Below, piece by piece: positions 16,378 to 23,006 of a stretch of 38,767 nt of DNA; the stretch's first letter is position 1, and each line of letters opens with the position of its first letter. The DNA is from VFZN01 sp050249615. GTDB lineage: Bacteria > Acidobacteriota > Vicinamibacteria > Vicinamibacterales > UBA2999. The stretch covers positions 1 to 38,767 of the forward strand of contig JBFWQE010000041.1 in NCBI GenBank assembly GCA_050249615.1. Reading direction: 5' to 3'. Below the pieces are notes generated by a model that did not search any database, was not told the origin of the DNA, and saw only the letters and a program-made list of their open reading frames with translations. The position numbers were made by a program, and so were the translations under genes.

Positions 16378-17013
16378 TCAGGCCCTCCGCATCACGTCGG
16401 CGGCATTCATCATGACGTCGAGGATCTTGTTGTAGTCCGCGCAGCGGCACAGGTTGCCGGAGATGCCATGCGCCAACTGGGCCCGCGTGGGACTCGGGTT
16501 GGTCTTGAGGTAGCCGACGGTGGCCATCACGAACCCGGGCATGCAGAACGCGCACTGGAAGCCCTGGCCATCGACCACGGCCTGCTGCACCGGGTGCAGC
16601 GTGCCATCGGGTGCCGCCAGCCCCTCGATGCTGACGATCTTCTTGCCCCGCACCGTGTGCGTGAGCACCGAGCACGAGTAGTGAGGCACGTCGTCCACCA
16701 GGACGGTGCAGGCGCCGCACTCCGCGCGGTCGCACCCCAGCTTCGTGCCGGTCAGCCCGAGCTTGTAGCGCAGCGTCATCGCGAGCGTTTCGTGCTTGAG
16801 CACGTCCACGCGCCGCTCCTGCCCGTTCACGTTGAGCGTGATCAGGCGCTCCACCGATCCCGGCAGTGAGCTGTCCTGGCCGGCGATGTTCGCGCGGAAG
16901 AGATACGCCGACGCGGACACCGTTGCCCCCGCGGCGATCACGCCCTTGATGAAGTTGCGTCGGGACACTCCCGGCTGGCCGCCGGGCACACTGGTGATCG
17001 GGCCTTCTGGCAT
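16378..17013 (-). CDS. Tat-exported 2Fe-2S subunit of the Mo hydroxylase
   Basis: A 211-residue iron-sulfur subunit with two 2Fe-2S sites. A twin-arginine signal SRRNFIKG (residues 17-24) followed by a hydrophobic stretch indicates export of the folded complex to the periplasm, as in E. coli PaoA. The plant-type ferredoxin motif is seen in CDRAECGACTVLVDD plus a later Cys in HYSC. The second motif is QCAFCMPGF and CRCADYNKI. ATG at 17013 is chosen (GGGGGGA just upstream); an extra 14 codons upstream are possible but spoil the signal. It is the first gene of the operon Fe-S, Mo, FAD, cytochrome b, unknown. Confidence 0.93.
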   Translation of the reverse strand: MPEGPITSVPGGQPGVSRRNFIKGVIAAGATVSASAYLFRANIAGQDSSLPGSVERLITLNVNGQERRVDVLKHETLAMTLRYKLGLTGTKLGCDRAECGACTVLVDDVPHYSCSVLTHTVRGKKIVSIEGLAAPDGTLHPVQQAVVDGQGFQCAFCMPGFVMATVGYLKTNPSPTRAQLAHGISGNLCRCADYNKILDVMMNAADVMRRA

Positions 17014-17068
17014 GGGTCCCCCCAAAACGGGTGAATAGTAGCAGATCCCGGTCAACTATGATCAAGGG

Positions 17069-17614
17069 ATGCACGCATGGCACGACGTCTACGTCGACGA
17101 CCACCTCATCGAGTCCGCCTTCCCGGTGGTCATCGAGGTCCCGATGGGCAGCAAGAACAAGTATGAGCTGGACAAGGAAACCGGATTCCTCCGGCTCGAC
17201 CGCGTGCTCCACAGCGCGGTGCACTACCCCGCCAACTACGGCTTCATCCCCCGCACCTACTGCGACGACTGGGACCCGCTCGACGCGCTGGTCCTCGGCC
17301 AGGAATCGGTGAATCCGCTGACCATCGTAGAAGCCCGCGCGATTGGTGTCATGCGGATGAGAGATGAGAAAGGGATCGACGACAAGATCATCGCGGTGAG
17401 CACCAGGGACCCCGCGGTGACGGACTACCCCGACCACAAGAGTCTGCCCGCCTACCTGCTGCGCGAGATCAAGCGTTTCTTCGAGGACTACAAGATCCTC
17501 GAGAACAAGCAGGTGGTCGTGGAGAACTTCCTGGGCACCGAGGAGGCCGTCCAGATCATCCGCGACTCGCTCGAGATGTACCGACAGCTGCGCAGGGGCG
17601 AGCTGAAGCGATAG
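17069..17614 (+). CDS. ppa: Inorganic pyrophosphatase
   Basis: A cytoplasmic family I inorganic pyrophosphatase, 181 residues, which hydrolyses pyrophosphate to two phosphates. Recognisable parts are EVPMGSKNKYELDKETG, HYPANYGFIPRTYCDDWDPLDALVL (metal-binding Asp residues and active-site Tyr) and the later KRFFEDYK helix. Length is normal. A TATGAT hexamer at 17057-17062 lies so close to the ATG that, if it is the -10 box, the transcript would be leaderless or nearly so; no good -35 box is seen. The gene is divergent from the Mo-hydroxylase operon across 55 bp. Its TAG stop opens a hairpin array. Confidence 0.96.
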   Translation: MHAWHDVYVDDHLIESAFPVVIEVPMGSKNKYELDKETGFLRLDRVLHSAVHYPANYGFIPRTYCDDWDPLDALVLGQESVNPLTIVEARAIGVMRMRDEKGIDDKIIAVSTRDPAVTDYPDHKSLPAYLLREIKRFFEDYKILENKQVVVENFLGTEEAVQIIRDSLEMYRQLRRGELKR

Positions 17615-17764
17615 GGCGCCGGCGTGGGCGGTGCTTCGCACCGCGGGCGCGGCCGCTGACCGCGTAGGCCTCCGGTGGGAGCGCGGCCCCCCACGCGCCG
17701 CGAGGGCGCGCCCACCGAAGGCCCACCGCGCCCGAAGGCGCCGGCCTACGGCGCGCAGCGCCGC
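17612..17764. repeat. Hairpin array of the GTAGG family between convergent genes
   Basis: The second full locus of the family seen at 11229-11547. It begins at the ppa stop (TAGGGCGCC), then GTGGG with hairpin GGTGC-TTC-GCACC (17630-17643), a CGCGGCCGCT/CCGC element, and GTAGG with CCTCCGG. It then flips: CCCACCGAAGG, CCCACC with GCGCC-CGAA-GGCGC, and CCTACGGCGC-GCA-GCGCC near 17745-17763. It ends two bases before the TsaC stop codon. Stem sequences again differ between units while the spacers are kept. Confidence 0.8.
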
Positions 17765-17765
17765 C

Positions 17766-18839
17766 TCATGGCACCCGGATGATCCGCCCCTCCGCCGCCC
17801 TCAGCAACCGATCGTGAATCGCAGCCCCGATGGCCTCGGCGCCCACGCCAATCGCGAGCATCACGTCCGGTCCCTCGGCGTCGAGCGCGCGCATCGCGTC
17901 GAACAGGCCGCGCGCTGCCACCACCAGGTCGCGCCGCGGCCCGAACGCGCGGGTCATCACGCGTCCGCTCGAGGCGAGGGCCGCGATGCGGGGCGCCAGC
18001 GCCATCACGTCCTCCTCGGGCGCCAGGATGCCGACACGGCTCCCCTGCCCCGCCAGCTGGCGCACGTCGAGGCCCACGCGCTCGACCACGGCCTCCGGCG
18101 CCCCTTCATAGAGCGTCATCCGCGCGCGGGGGGCGTAGTGCCGGAGCAGTTGCCCCGGGGCCGGCTGCGCGGTCTCCGCTTCGCCCGCGCGTGATTCCAC
18201 CACCAGGCCGGGCACGAGCGCCAGCAGCTGCTCGCGCGTGACCCCGCCCGGTCGCCGCAGCACGGGCGGCGAGATGGTGCAGTCCACGATCGTGGACTCG
18301 ACGCCAATCGGCGTCGGCCCGCCGTCCAGCACGAGGTCAATCCGCCCATCGAGGTCCTCGAGCACGTGCGCCGCGCGCGTGGGACTTGGCCGCGAGAAAC
18401 GATTGGCGCTCGGCGCCGCCACGGGCACGCCTGCCGTTTCCATCAGCGCCCGGGCCACGCGGTGGGCGGGCACGCGCACGGCCACCGACGGCAGCCCGGC
18501 CGTCACCACATCAGGGATGCTCGGTTTCTTCGGCACGATCAGGGTCAGCGGTCCTGCCCAGAAGGCCAGCGCCAGCCTCCGTGCTTCCGCTGGCACATGG
18601 GAGGCCACCTGCCCCAGTTGCCCCACGTGCGCGATATGGACGATGAGCGGATCGGTGGATGGGCGCCCCTTGGCCTCGAAGAGGCGGCGGACGGCGTCGG
18701 CATCCAGCGCATTGGCGCCGAGGCCGTACACGGTTTCCGTCGGGAAGGCCACCAGCCCCCCACGACGGATCACTTCCGCCGCTTCCGCAATCGCGTCGGG
18801 ATCGGGCCGTTCGGGATCGACCAGCCGCGTTCGCGTCAC
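17766..18839 (-). CDS. tsaC: Threonylcarbamoyl-AMP synthase (TsaC/Sua5 long form)
   Basis: Makes threonylcarbamoyl-adenylate from threonine, bicarbonate and ATP for the t6A37 modification of ANN-decoding tRNAs. It has 357 residues: an N-terminal YrdC domain (GGLVAFPTETVYGLGANA, EAKGRPSTDPLIVHI, PSANRFSRPSPT) and a C-terminal Sua5 domain, the long Sua5-type form. The GTG start at 18839 overlaps the stop of the upstream DUF3810-like gene in a GTGA junction, so the two are coupled. An open frame upstream of this start is only a shadow of that neighbour. Confidence 0.93.
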   Translation of the reverse strand: MTRTRLVDPERPDPDAIAEAAEVIRRGGLVAFPTETVYGLGANALDADAVRRLFEAKGRPSTDPLIVHIAHVGQLGQVASHVPAEARRLALAFWAGPLTLIVPKKPSIPDVVTAGLPSVAVRVPAHRVARALMETAGVPVAAPSANRFSRPSPTRAAHVLEDLDGRIDLVLDGGPTPIGVESTIVDCTISPPVLRRPGGVTREQLLALVPGLVVESRAGEAETAQPAPGQLLRHYAPRARMTLYEGAPEAVVERVGLDVRQLAGQGSRVGILAPEEDVMALAPRIAALASSGRVMTRAFGPRRDLVVAARGLFDAMRALDAEGPDVMLAIGVGAEAIGAAIHDRLLRAAEGRIIRVP

Positions 18840-19900
18840 CACCCCGCCTGCTTCCGTTCGAGCACGCCGCTGCCGAGCAGCAGCTGCACCACGCGCCCGT
18901 AGCCTGCCACTCCGGTCTCGGCCCCTTGCGACTTGATGGCACGGTCGTAGGCGATCCAGCTGGCGCGATCCAGCCATGGCACGCGGCTGCGCTGGCGGAA
19001 CTCGATGGCCTCCAGATCCTGCCGTGGGCCATCCGCCAGCCCGGCGAGCACCAGGTCCCGCGTCACCCGCTGCAACTGCCGCGCGGTCTCGAGCACCAGG
19101 AACAGCCACGCGCTGTACTGCGAGGCCACATCCGCGTCGAGCGCGGCCAGGACGCCCACGAAGCTCGCGTCCTCCTCAGGAGCGAATCCCGACAGGTGCG
19201 CCCACTCGTGCGCCAGCACGTATGGCCGCTCCGGGCCGGTCAGGTCCGGATTGAGGTAGGTCTCGAGGAACAGCGGCGCCAGCATGCCGCTGACGCCGAC
19301 CGCGCGCATGTAGGGCGCCGTCAACGGCTGCTTGGGCGTGGCGAAGACCGTGGGCGTCGGCCGGCCCAGCCGGCGCTCCACCCGGTGCAGCGCCGTGGCC
19401 AGGTCGGCAGGCACGGCGTCGATGTCCGGGAACCCCTGCGCGTGCGCTGGCGTGTGCAGGCGATTGGCCTCCTCGACGGCGCGTTCCGCCAGCGCCCGCA
19501 CCGCGGCGGGCGTCACGCGGTCCGGGCGGAAGCCGTCGAGGGAGACCTCGACGCCGGGCCGCCGGTAGTTCTGTCCCCAGGCCGCGAGGAACCAGAGGTA
19601 GCCAAGCGACGCGACGGCCAGGGCGACGAGGGCCACGCGCAACAGGGGCGCGAACCGGCGGCGCTTCCAGGCGCGGCGCGCGGCCAGGATGGTGGCCGTC
19701 ACCAGGGCGACGCCCATCCCGAGCATCAGAACGTCGAACAGCGGGATGCGAGTGCGATTGGAGAGCGGCGTGATGACGGACTGAAGCGCCGGATAGACAC
19801 GCGTGCCGTAGGCGGCCGTCACGGCCCCCGGCGCCTGCAGCGTCGCGACGCCAATGGCCGCGGCCGTCACGAGCACGCAAAAGACAGTGAGCCGACGCAT
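18836..19900 (-). CDS. DUF3810-like membrane zinc metallopeptidase
   Basis: A 354-residue membrane protein resembling the DUF3810 family. The N-terminus has three hydrophobic segments (about 4-30, 53-73 and 88-108). The extracytoplasmic remainder carries HEWAH at residues 231-235, a HExxH zinc-peptidase motif, followed by an acidic helix (GFAPEEDASFVG) that could supply the third ligand. Function within the family is not established as far as I know. It is translationally coupled to tsaC. A weakly spaced upstream partner is the FnIII protein, whose stop lies 36 bp before its ATG. Confidence 0.8.
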   Translation of the reverse strand: MRRLTVFCVLVTAAAIGVATLQAPGAVTAAYGTRVYPALQSVITPLSNRTRIPLFDVLMLGMGVALVTATILAARRAWKRRRFAPLLRVALVALAVASLGYLWFLAAWGQNYRRPGVEVSLDGFRPDRVTPAAVRALAERAVEEANRLHTPAHAQGFPDIDAVPADLATALHRVERRLGRPTPTVFATPKQPLTAPYMRAVGVSGMLAPLFLETYLNPDLTGPERPYVLAHEWAHLSGFAPEEDASFVGVLAALDADVASQYSAWLFLVLETARQLQRVTRDLVLAGLADGPRQDLEAIEFRQRSRVPWLDRASWIAYDRAIKSQGAETGVAGYGRVVQLLLGSGVLERKQAGW

Positions 19901-19936
19901 GACCCGAGGCCGGACGGGAGCCGGCGTGAACCAGGC

Positions 19937-20332
19937 CTAGGGGACCGAGAAGCTGACCTCGTTCGAGGCCGGGCTCGTCCCGCAGGCGTTGCGCGAGTAG
20001 ACGCGGACGAAATAGGTGCCCGCCGGCGTGGGCCGGCCAAAGCTGGTCTGCGTGGCAGGAACCACGTAGGTGCCCTGGTTGTTCAGGCCAGCCTGGCTGC
20101 CCACCTCGATGACATAGGTCGTCGGCGGGTTCTCGCCCGCGGGCGCCGTCCAGGTCCCGGTGACCATTTCGCCGTCTTTCGAGTAGGTGAGGTTGGCGGG
20201 AGCGGATGGCGGCGCGGAGCAATCGAACCGGCGCCCCCCGGGGCGGTTCTGGCCGCTGCGCATCACCCAGAGCCCCACCAGCACGACCGCAGTGATGACG
20301 ACAACGACCGCCACGATTCCGTTCTTGTTCAT
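19937..20332 (-). CDS. Small membrane-anchored fibronectin type III protein
   Basis: A 131-residue protein with one N-terminal transmembrane anchor (about residues 5-24) and a single fibronectin type III domain outside. The Ser/Pro-rich entry (SAPPSAPANLTYS), the core Trp (VTGTWTAP), and the final strands TYFVRVYSRNACGTSPASNEVSFSV are typical. The two cysteines, in DCSAPP and NACG, could form a disulfide. The ATG at 20332 is used; the longer frame runs into the tRNA gene. Binding partner unknown. It lies just downstream of tRNA-Pro on the same strand with a strong hairpin between them. Confidence 0.75.
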   Translation of the reverse strand: MNKNGIVAVVVVITAVVLVGLWVMRSGQNRPGGRRFDCSAPPSAPANLTYSKDGEMVTGTWTAPAGENPPTTYVIEVGSQAGLNNQGTYVVPATQTSFGRPTPAGTYFVRVYSRNACGTSPASNEVSFSVP

Positions 20333-20348
20333 CTGTAGGGTCCGAAGG

Positions 20349-20371
20349 CCGCGGGGCCTGAAGCCCCGCGG
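20349..20371 (-). terminator. Perfect 9-bp GC hairpin after tRNA-Pro
   Basis: CCGCGGGGC and GCCCCGCGG form a perfect nine-pair stem with a five-base loop, 12 bases beyond the tRNA 3' end and 16 bases before the ATG of the FnIII gene. It lacks a clear T-tract on the - strand (CCTTCGGA follows), so it may be a weak terminator, a tRNA processing border, or a leader hairpin for the next gene. Confidence 0.5.
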
Positions 20372-20383
20372 CGTTTCATGACA

Positions 20384-20461
20384 TGGTCGGGATGCCGGGA
20401 TTCGAACCCGGGACCTCCTGCACCCCAAGCAGGCGCGCTAGCCAGGCTGCGCTACATCCCG
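20384..20461 (-). tRNA. tRNA-Pro (anticodon GGG)
   Basis: The - strand folds as a full cloverleaf. The acceptor stem is CGGGATG/CATCCCG with discriminator A and encoded CCA (20384-20386). The D arm is GCGC-AGCCTGGCTA-GCGC, the anticodon stem CCTGC/GCAGG with loop TTGGGGT (anticodon GGG), and the T arm CCGGG-TTCGAAT-CCCGG. The U-A identity features fit tRNA-Pro. It is flanked by merR upstream and the FnIII gene downstream. Confidence 0.97.
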
Positions 20462-20504
20462 AAAAGCAAGTGCTCCGTGCGGTGGGCCTCCCGCCGGCGC
20501 GTGT

Positions 20505-20945
20505 TCACGCGCTTCGTCGCCGGGCGCCCTTGCCGCCGCGCTTGGCCGAAGCGGCCGGCGCGGCAAGCACCAACTCTGGCTGGGTGTGTTCGGTCGAGAG
20601 CATCTGCAGGATGCCCTGCAGCCCATCGCGCACCGCGCGCACGCGTTCGCGCGCCCGCTCGCCCAGCACTTCCTCCACCAGGATCGTCGGACGCTCCGAG
20701 CCATCGTCCGACTCCTCCAGCCGCCGTCGCGCCCCCGCCAGCGTCAGGCCCTCGCCGAACACCAGCGACTTGATGCGCAAGACCATCTCGAGATCTTCGC
20801 GCCGATAGACGCGCGGCCCACCGTTCGAGGGCGCCTGTCCCAGCTGCGGAAACTCCGCCTCCCAGGACCGCAGCACGTAAGGCTGCACCTCGGCGACCTC
20901 GCACACCTCAACGGCCTTGAAAAGCTCCCGCTTGGGTGTTGCCAT
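20505..20945 (-). CDS. MerR-family transcriptional regulator
   Basis: A 146-residue DNA-binding protein with an N-terminal winged helix of the MerR type (KAVEVCEVAEVQPYVLRSWEAEFP, then RVYRREDLEMVLRIKSLVFGEGLTLAGARRRL). A short helical stretch and a basic Ala/Gly/Lys tail follow. There is no cysteine-rich metal site or large effector domain, so it belongs with the short orphan MerR-like proteins often seen beside housekeeping genes. The target is unknown. A TATACT box lies just upstream; the promoter's -35 region would fall in the adjoining repeat array. Confidence 0.85.
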   Translation of the reverse strand: MATPKRELFKAVEVCEVAEVQPYVLRSWEAEFPQLGQAPSNGGPRVYRREDLEMVLRIKSLVFGEGLTLAGARRRLEESDDGSERPTILVEEVLGERARERVRAVRDGLQGILQMLSTEHTQPELVLAAPAASAKRGGKGARRRSA

Positions 20946-20967
20946 CTCCAGACGTATCCCGCACGAC

Positions 20968-20973
20968 AGTATA
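20968..20973 (-). promoter_or_regulatory. Probable -10 box of the MerR gene
   Basis: TATACT on the - strand, 5 of 6 to the consensus, 23 bases upstream of the ATG. The position expected for the -35 box (about 20991-20996) lies inside the TTCTCGGG array and does not match TTGACA, so a second factor or an extended element would be needed. Confidence 0.4.
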
Positions 20974-20982
20974 ACCGGAACG

Positions 20983-21266
20983 AGGTTCTCGGGTTCTCGG
21001 GTTCTCGGGTTCTCGGGTTCTCAGGTTCTCAGGTTCTCGGGTTCTCGGGTTCTCGGGTTCGGAGGTTCTCGGGTTCGGAAGTTCTCGGGTTCGGAAGTTC
21101 TCGGGTTCGGAGATTCTCCGGTTCGGAGGTTCGGAGTGCACGGGTTCGCGGCCCAGTCATGCGGCGACCGGGGAACCCCGAACCCCAGAACCTGCGAACC
21201 TGAGAGAACCCGAGAACCTGAGAACCCGAGAACCTGAGAACCCGAGAACCTGAGAACCTCCGAACT
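20983..21266. repeat. Two-armed TTCTCGGG octamer inverted array
   Basis: The left arm (20983-21134) is a tandem of TTCTCGGG, with TTCTCAGG and TTCGGAGG/TTCGGAAG variants. The right arm (about 21170-21266) is the reverse complement (GAGAACCC, GAGAACCT). A 35-bp non-repetitive centre separates them. It fills the space between the merR start and the der stop, both on the - strand, and reaches the der stop codon. It is the same family as 1511-1594. Confidence 0.92.
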
Positions 21267-22630
21267 TATGCCCTCTCCCTCCCCTTCCGTTCCGCGCGCC
21301 GGCGCACCGAGATGCGGATGGGCGTGCCGAAGAAGCCATACTCCTCACGCAAGCGGTTCTCGAGGAAGCGCTGGTAGGAAAAGTGGAACTTCGTGGCCAC
21401 GTTCGTGAACAGCACGAACGAAGGGGGGGCCACCCCCGTCTGCGCGGCGTAGAGCACCCGGACGTTCCGGTTCCCCGGGCTCACGGGCGGATGGGCCGTC
21501 GTGATGGCCTCGATGAACCGGTTCAGCTCGCCGGTCGGCACACGGATGTGGCGCGCGGCCGAAACCTTGTCGATGGTTTCCAGCAGCTTGCCCGTGCGCT
21601 CGCCCGTCAGCGCCGAGATGTGGAGGATGGGCGCGAAGTCCAGGAACTTCAGCTGGAACCGGAGGTTCTCGTCGAAGACCCTGGCGCCCTCCTGCCCGTG
21701 CACCTTCATCAGGTCCCACTTGTTCGCGACGATGATCACGCCGCGGCCGGCCTCCACCGCGGCACCCGCGATGGCGCCGTCCTGGTCGGTGGGCCCCTCG
21801 GCAGCGTCGATCACCAGCACCACGATGTCGGCCCGCTCGATCGCACGCTTCGCTAGCATCACGCTGAGCGTCTCGACCTGTCCCGATCGCGCCACGCGCC
21901 CCGGGCGCCGAATCCCGGCCGTGTCCACGATCCGGAACTGCCGGCGATGCCAGGTGAGCAGCGAATCCACCGAGTCGCGCGTCGTGCCCGGGACCTCGGA
22001 CACGATCATCCGCTCCTCCTGCAGCAACCGGTTCACCAGGGACGACTTGCCCGCGTTCGGGCGGCCGACGATGGCGACGGCGGTTTCCGTGGCAGCGGGC
22101 TCATCGGCCGCCACGCGCGGGGCGTTGGGCAGCCGGGCCAGCACGGCGTCCATCAGCTCGGCCACGCCCATGCCGTGCTCGGCGCTGACCTCGACCACGG
22201 GATCGAACCCCAGCCGGTAGAGTTCGAGCGCGCCGTCGCGGGCGCGACGGTCGTCCATCTTGTTGATGGCCAGAATCACGAGCACGCCCGTCGCGCGGAC
22301 CGCCCTGGCCACGTCCTCGTCGCCCGGGACGAGGCCCTCGCGGCCGTCGGCCACCATCACGATGAGGTCGGCGTCGGCGAGGGCCCGCTGGCCACGCTCG
22401 ACGACCAGCGCATGGAGCGGATCCTGGCTGGCGCCAAACAGCCCCCCGGTGTCGGTCAGCATCACGGCGCGGTCCTGCCAGGTCGCCGGGTGCGTGATCA
22501 CGTCGCGCGTGGTACCGGGCACAGGGGCGACAATGGCCCGGCGCGTCCCTGTTAACCTGTTGAAAAGCGTGGACTTACCGACATTGGGTCGGCCCACGAA
22601 GACGACGGCAGGGATTCGGCGCTCGGCCAC
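21266..22630 (-). CDS. der: Ribosome-assembly GTPase Der (EngA)
   Basis: A 454-residue tandem GTPase needed for 50S subunit assembly. The first G domain shows GRPNVGKST (13-21), PGTTRD, DTGG and NKMD. The second shows GRPNAGKSS, PGTTRDS, DTAGIRR and NKWD. A C-terminal KH-like domain follows (FLENRLREEYGFFGTPIRI) and ends in a basic tail. The GTG start is supported by GGAGGA eight bases upstream. It is divergent from the HU-type gene across about 100 bp. Confidence 0.96.
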   Translation of the reverse strand: MAERRIPAVVFVGRPNVGKSTLFNRLTGTRRAIVAPVPGTTRDVITHPATWQDRAVMLTDTGGLFGASQDPLHALVVERGQRALADADLIVMVADGREGLVPGDEDVARAVRATGVLVILAINKMDDRRARDGALELYRLGFDPVVEVSAEHGMGVAELMDAVLARLPNAPRVAADEPAATETAVAIVGRPNAGKSSLVNRLLQEERMIVSEVPGTTRDSVDSLLTWHRRQFRIVDTAGIRRPGRVARSGQVETLSVMLAKRAIERADIVVLVIDAAEGPTDQDGAIAGAAVEAGRGVIIVANKWDLMKVHGQEGARVFDENLRFQLKFLDFAPILHISALTGERTGKLLETIDKVSAARHIRVPTGELNRFIEAITTAHPPVSPGNRNVRVLYAAQTGVAPPSFVLFTNVATKFHFSYQRFLENRLREEYGFFGTPIRISVRRRAERKGRERA

Positions 22631-22670
22631 GGGAGTCCTCCGATCTTACAGGTACAGAAGGACTTGCGGT

Positions 22671-22700
22671 TTGACAGGCGTAAGTGCCACGGATTACGAT
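22671..22700 (+). promoter_or_regulatory. Sigma-70-type promoter of the HU/IHF gene
   Basis: TTGACA at 22671-22676 is a perfect -35 box. TACGAT at 22695-22700 follows after 18 bases. The predicted transcript start, near 22707, leaves a leader of about 25 bases before the ATG at 22731. It lies in the der-HU divergent gap. Confidence 0.6.
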
Positions 22701-22730
22701 ACTTACGCGGATCGAGGAGCGCACGAGGGC

Positions 22731-23000
22731 ATGATCAAGGTGGACATCGTCAACGAAGTGTCGAAGGTCGCCGAGATTACCAAGGTCAAGGCGGAGTTGG
22801 CCGTCGATGCGGTGTTCGAAGCCATGCGCCACTCGATGCAGCGCGGGGAACGTATTGAGCTGCGGGGCTTTGGCGTGTTTCAGGTGAAGCCCCGAAAGCG
22901 CGGCATCGGCAGGAACCCCCGTACGGGCAAGGAAGTGCGCATCCCTCCCGGCCGCACCATTCGTTTCAAGCCCGGCAAAGAGTTGCAGAACATCGGGTAA
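22731..23000 (+). CDS. HU/IHF-family DNA-binding protein
   Basis: An 89-residue nucleoid protein. Helices 1-2 (MIKVDIVNEVSKVAEIT, KAELAVDAVFEAMRHSM) are followed by the family signature GFGVFQVKPRKRGIGRNPRT. The DNA-binding beta arm has IPPGRTIRFKPGKEL, with the intercalating Pro in the usual place. The longer open frame upstream is antisense to der, so the ATG at 22731 is used; GAGGAG and GAGGG precede it. It is followed six bases later by the site-2 protease gene, so the two may be co-transcribed. Confidence 0.95.
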   Translation: MIKVDIVNEVSKVAEITKVKAELAVDAVFEAMRHSMQRGERIELRGFGVFQVKPRKRGIGRNPRTGKEVRIPPGRTIRFKPGKELQNIG

Positions 23001-23006
23001 CCTCCT

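Noticed and set aside
13752..16415. Very long + strand open frame (about 887 codons) opposite the Mo subunit gene
   Set aside because: It is antisense to a clearly conserved enzyme; its His/Arg/Val-rich product shows no domain and is a product of high GC third positions.
17057..17062. TATGAT as a firm ppa promoter
   Set aside because: No matching -35 box and only six bases to the ATG; mentioned with ppa but not listed as a feature.
18839..19109. Fused N-terminal domain on TsaC
   Set aside because: The upstream part of the frame is out of phase with, and antisense in meaning to, the overlapping DUF3810-like gene; GTG 18839 is the natural coupled start.
20908..21237. Open frames with Arg/Glu/Pro/Ser or Gly/Ser/Arg repeats in the TTCTCGGG array
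   Set aside because: They translate the octamer repeat; no start signal and no non-repetitive domain.
20983..21266. CRISPR array
   Set aside because: Units are 8 bp without spacers, arms are inverted, and no cas gene is present. The same applies to the other arrays.
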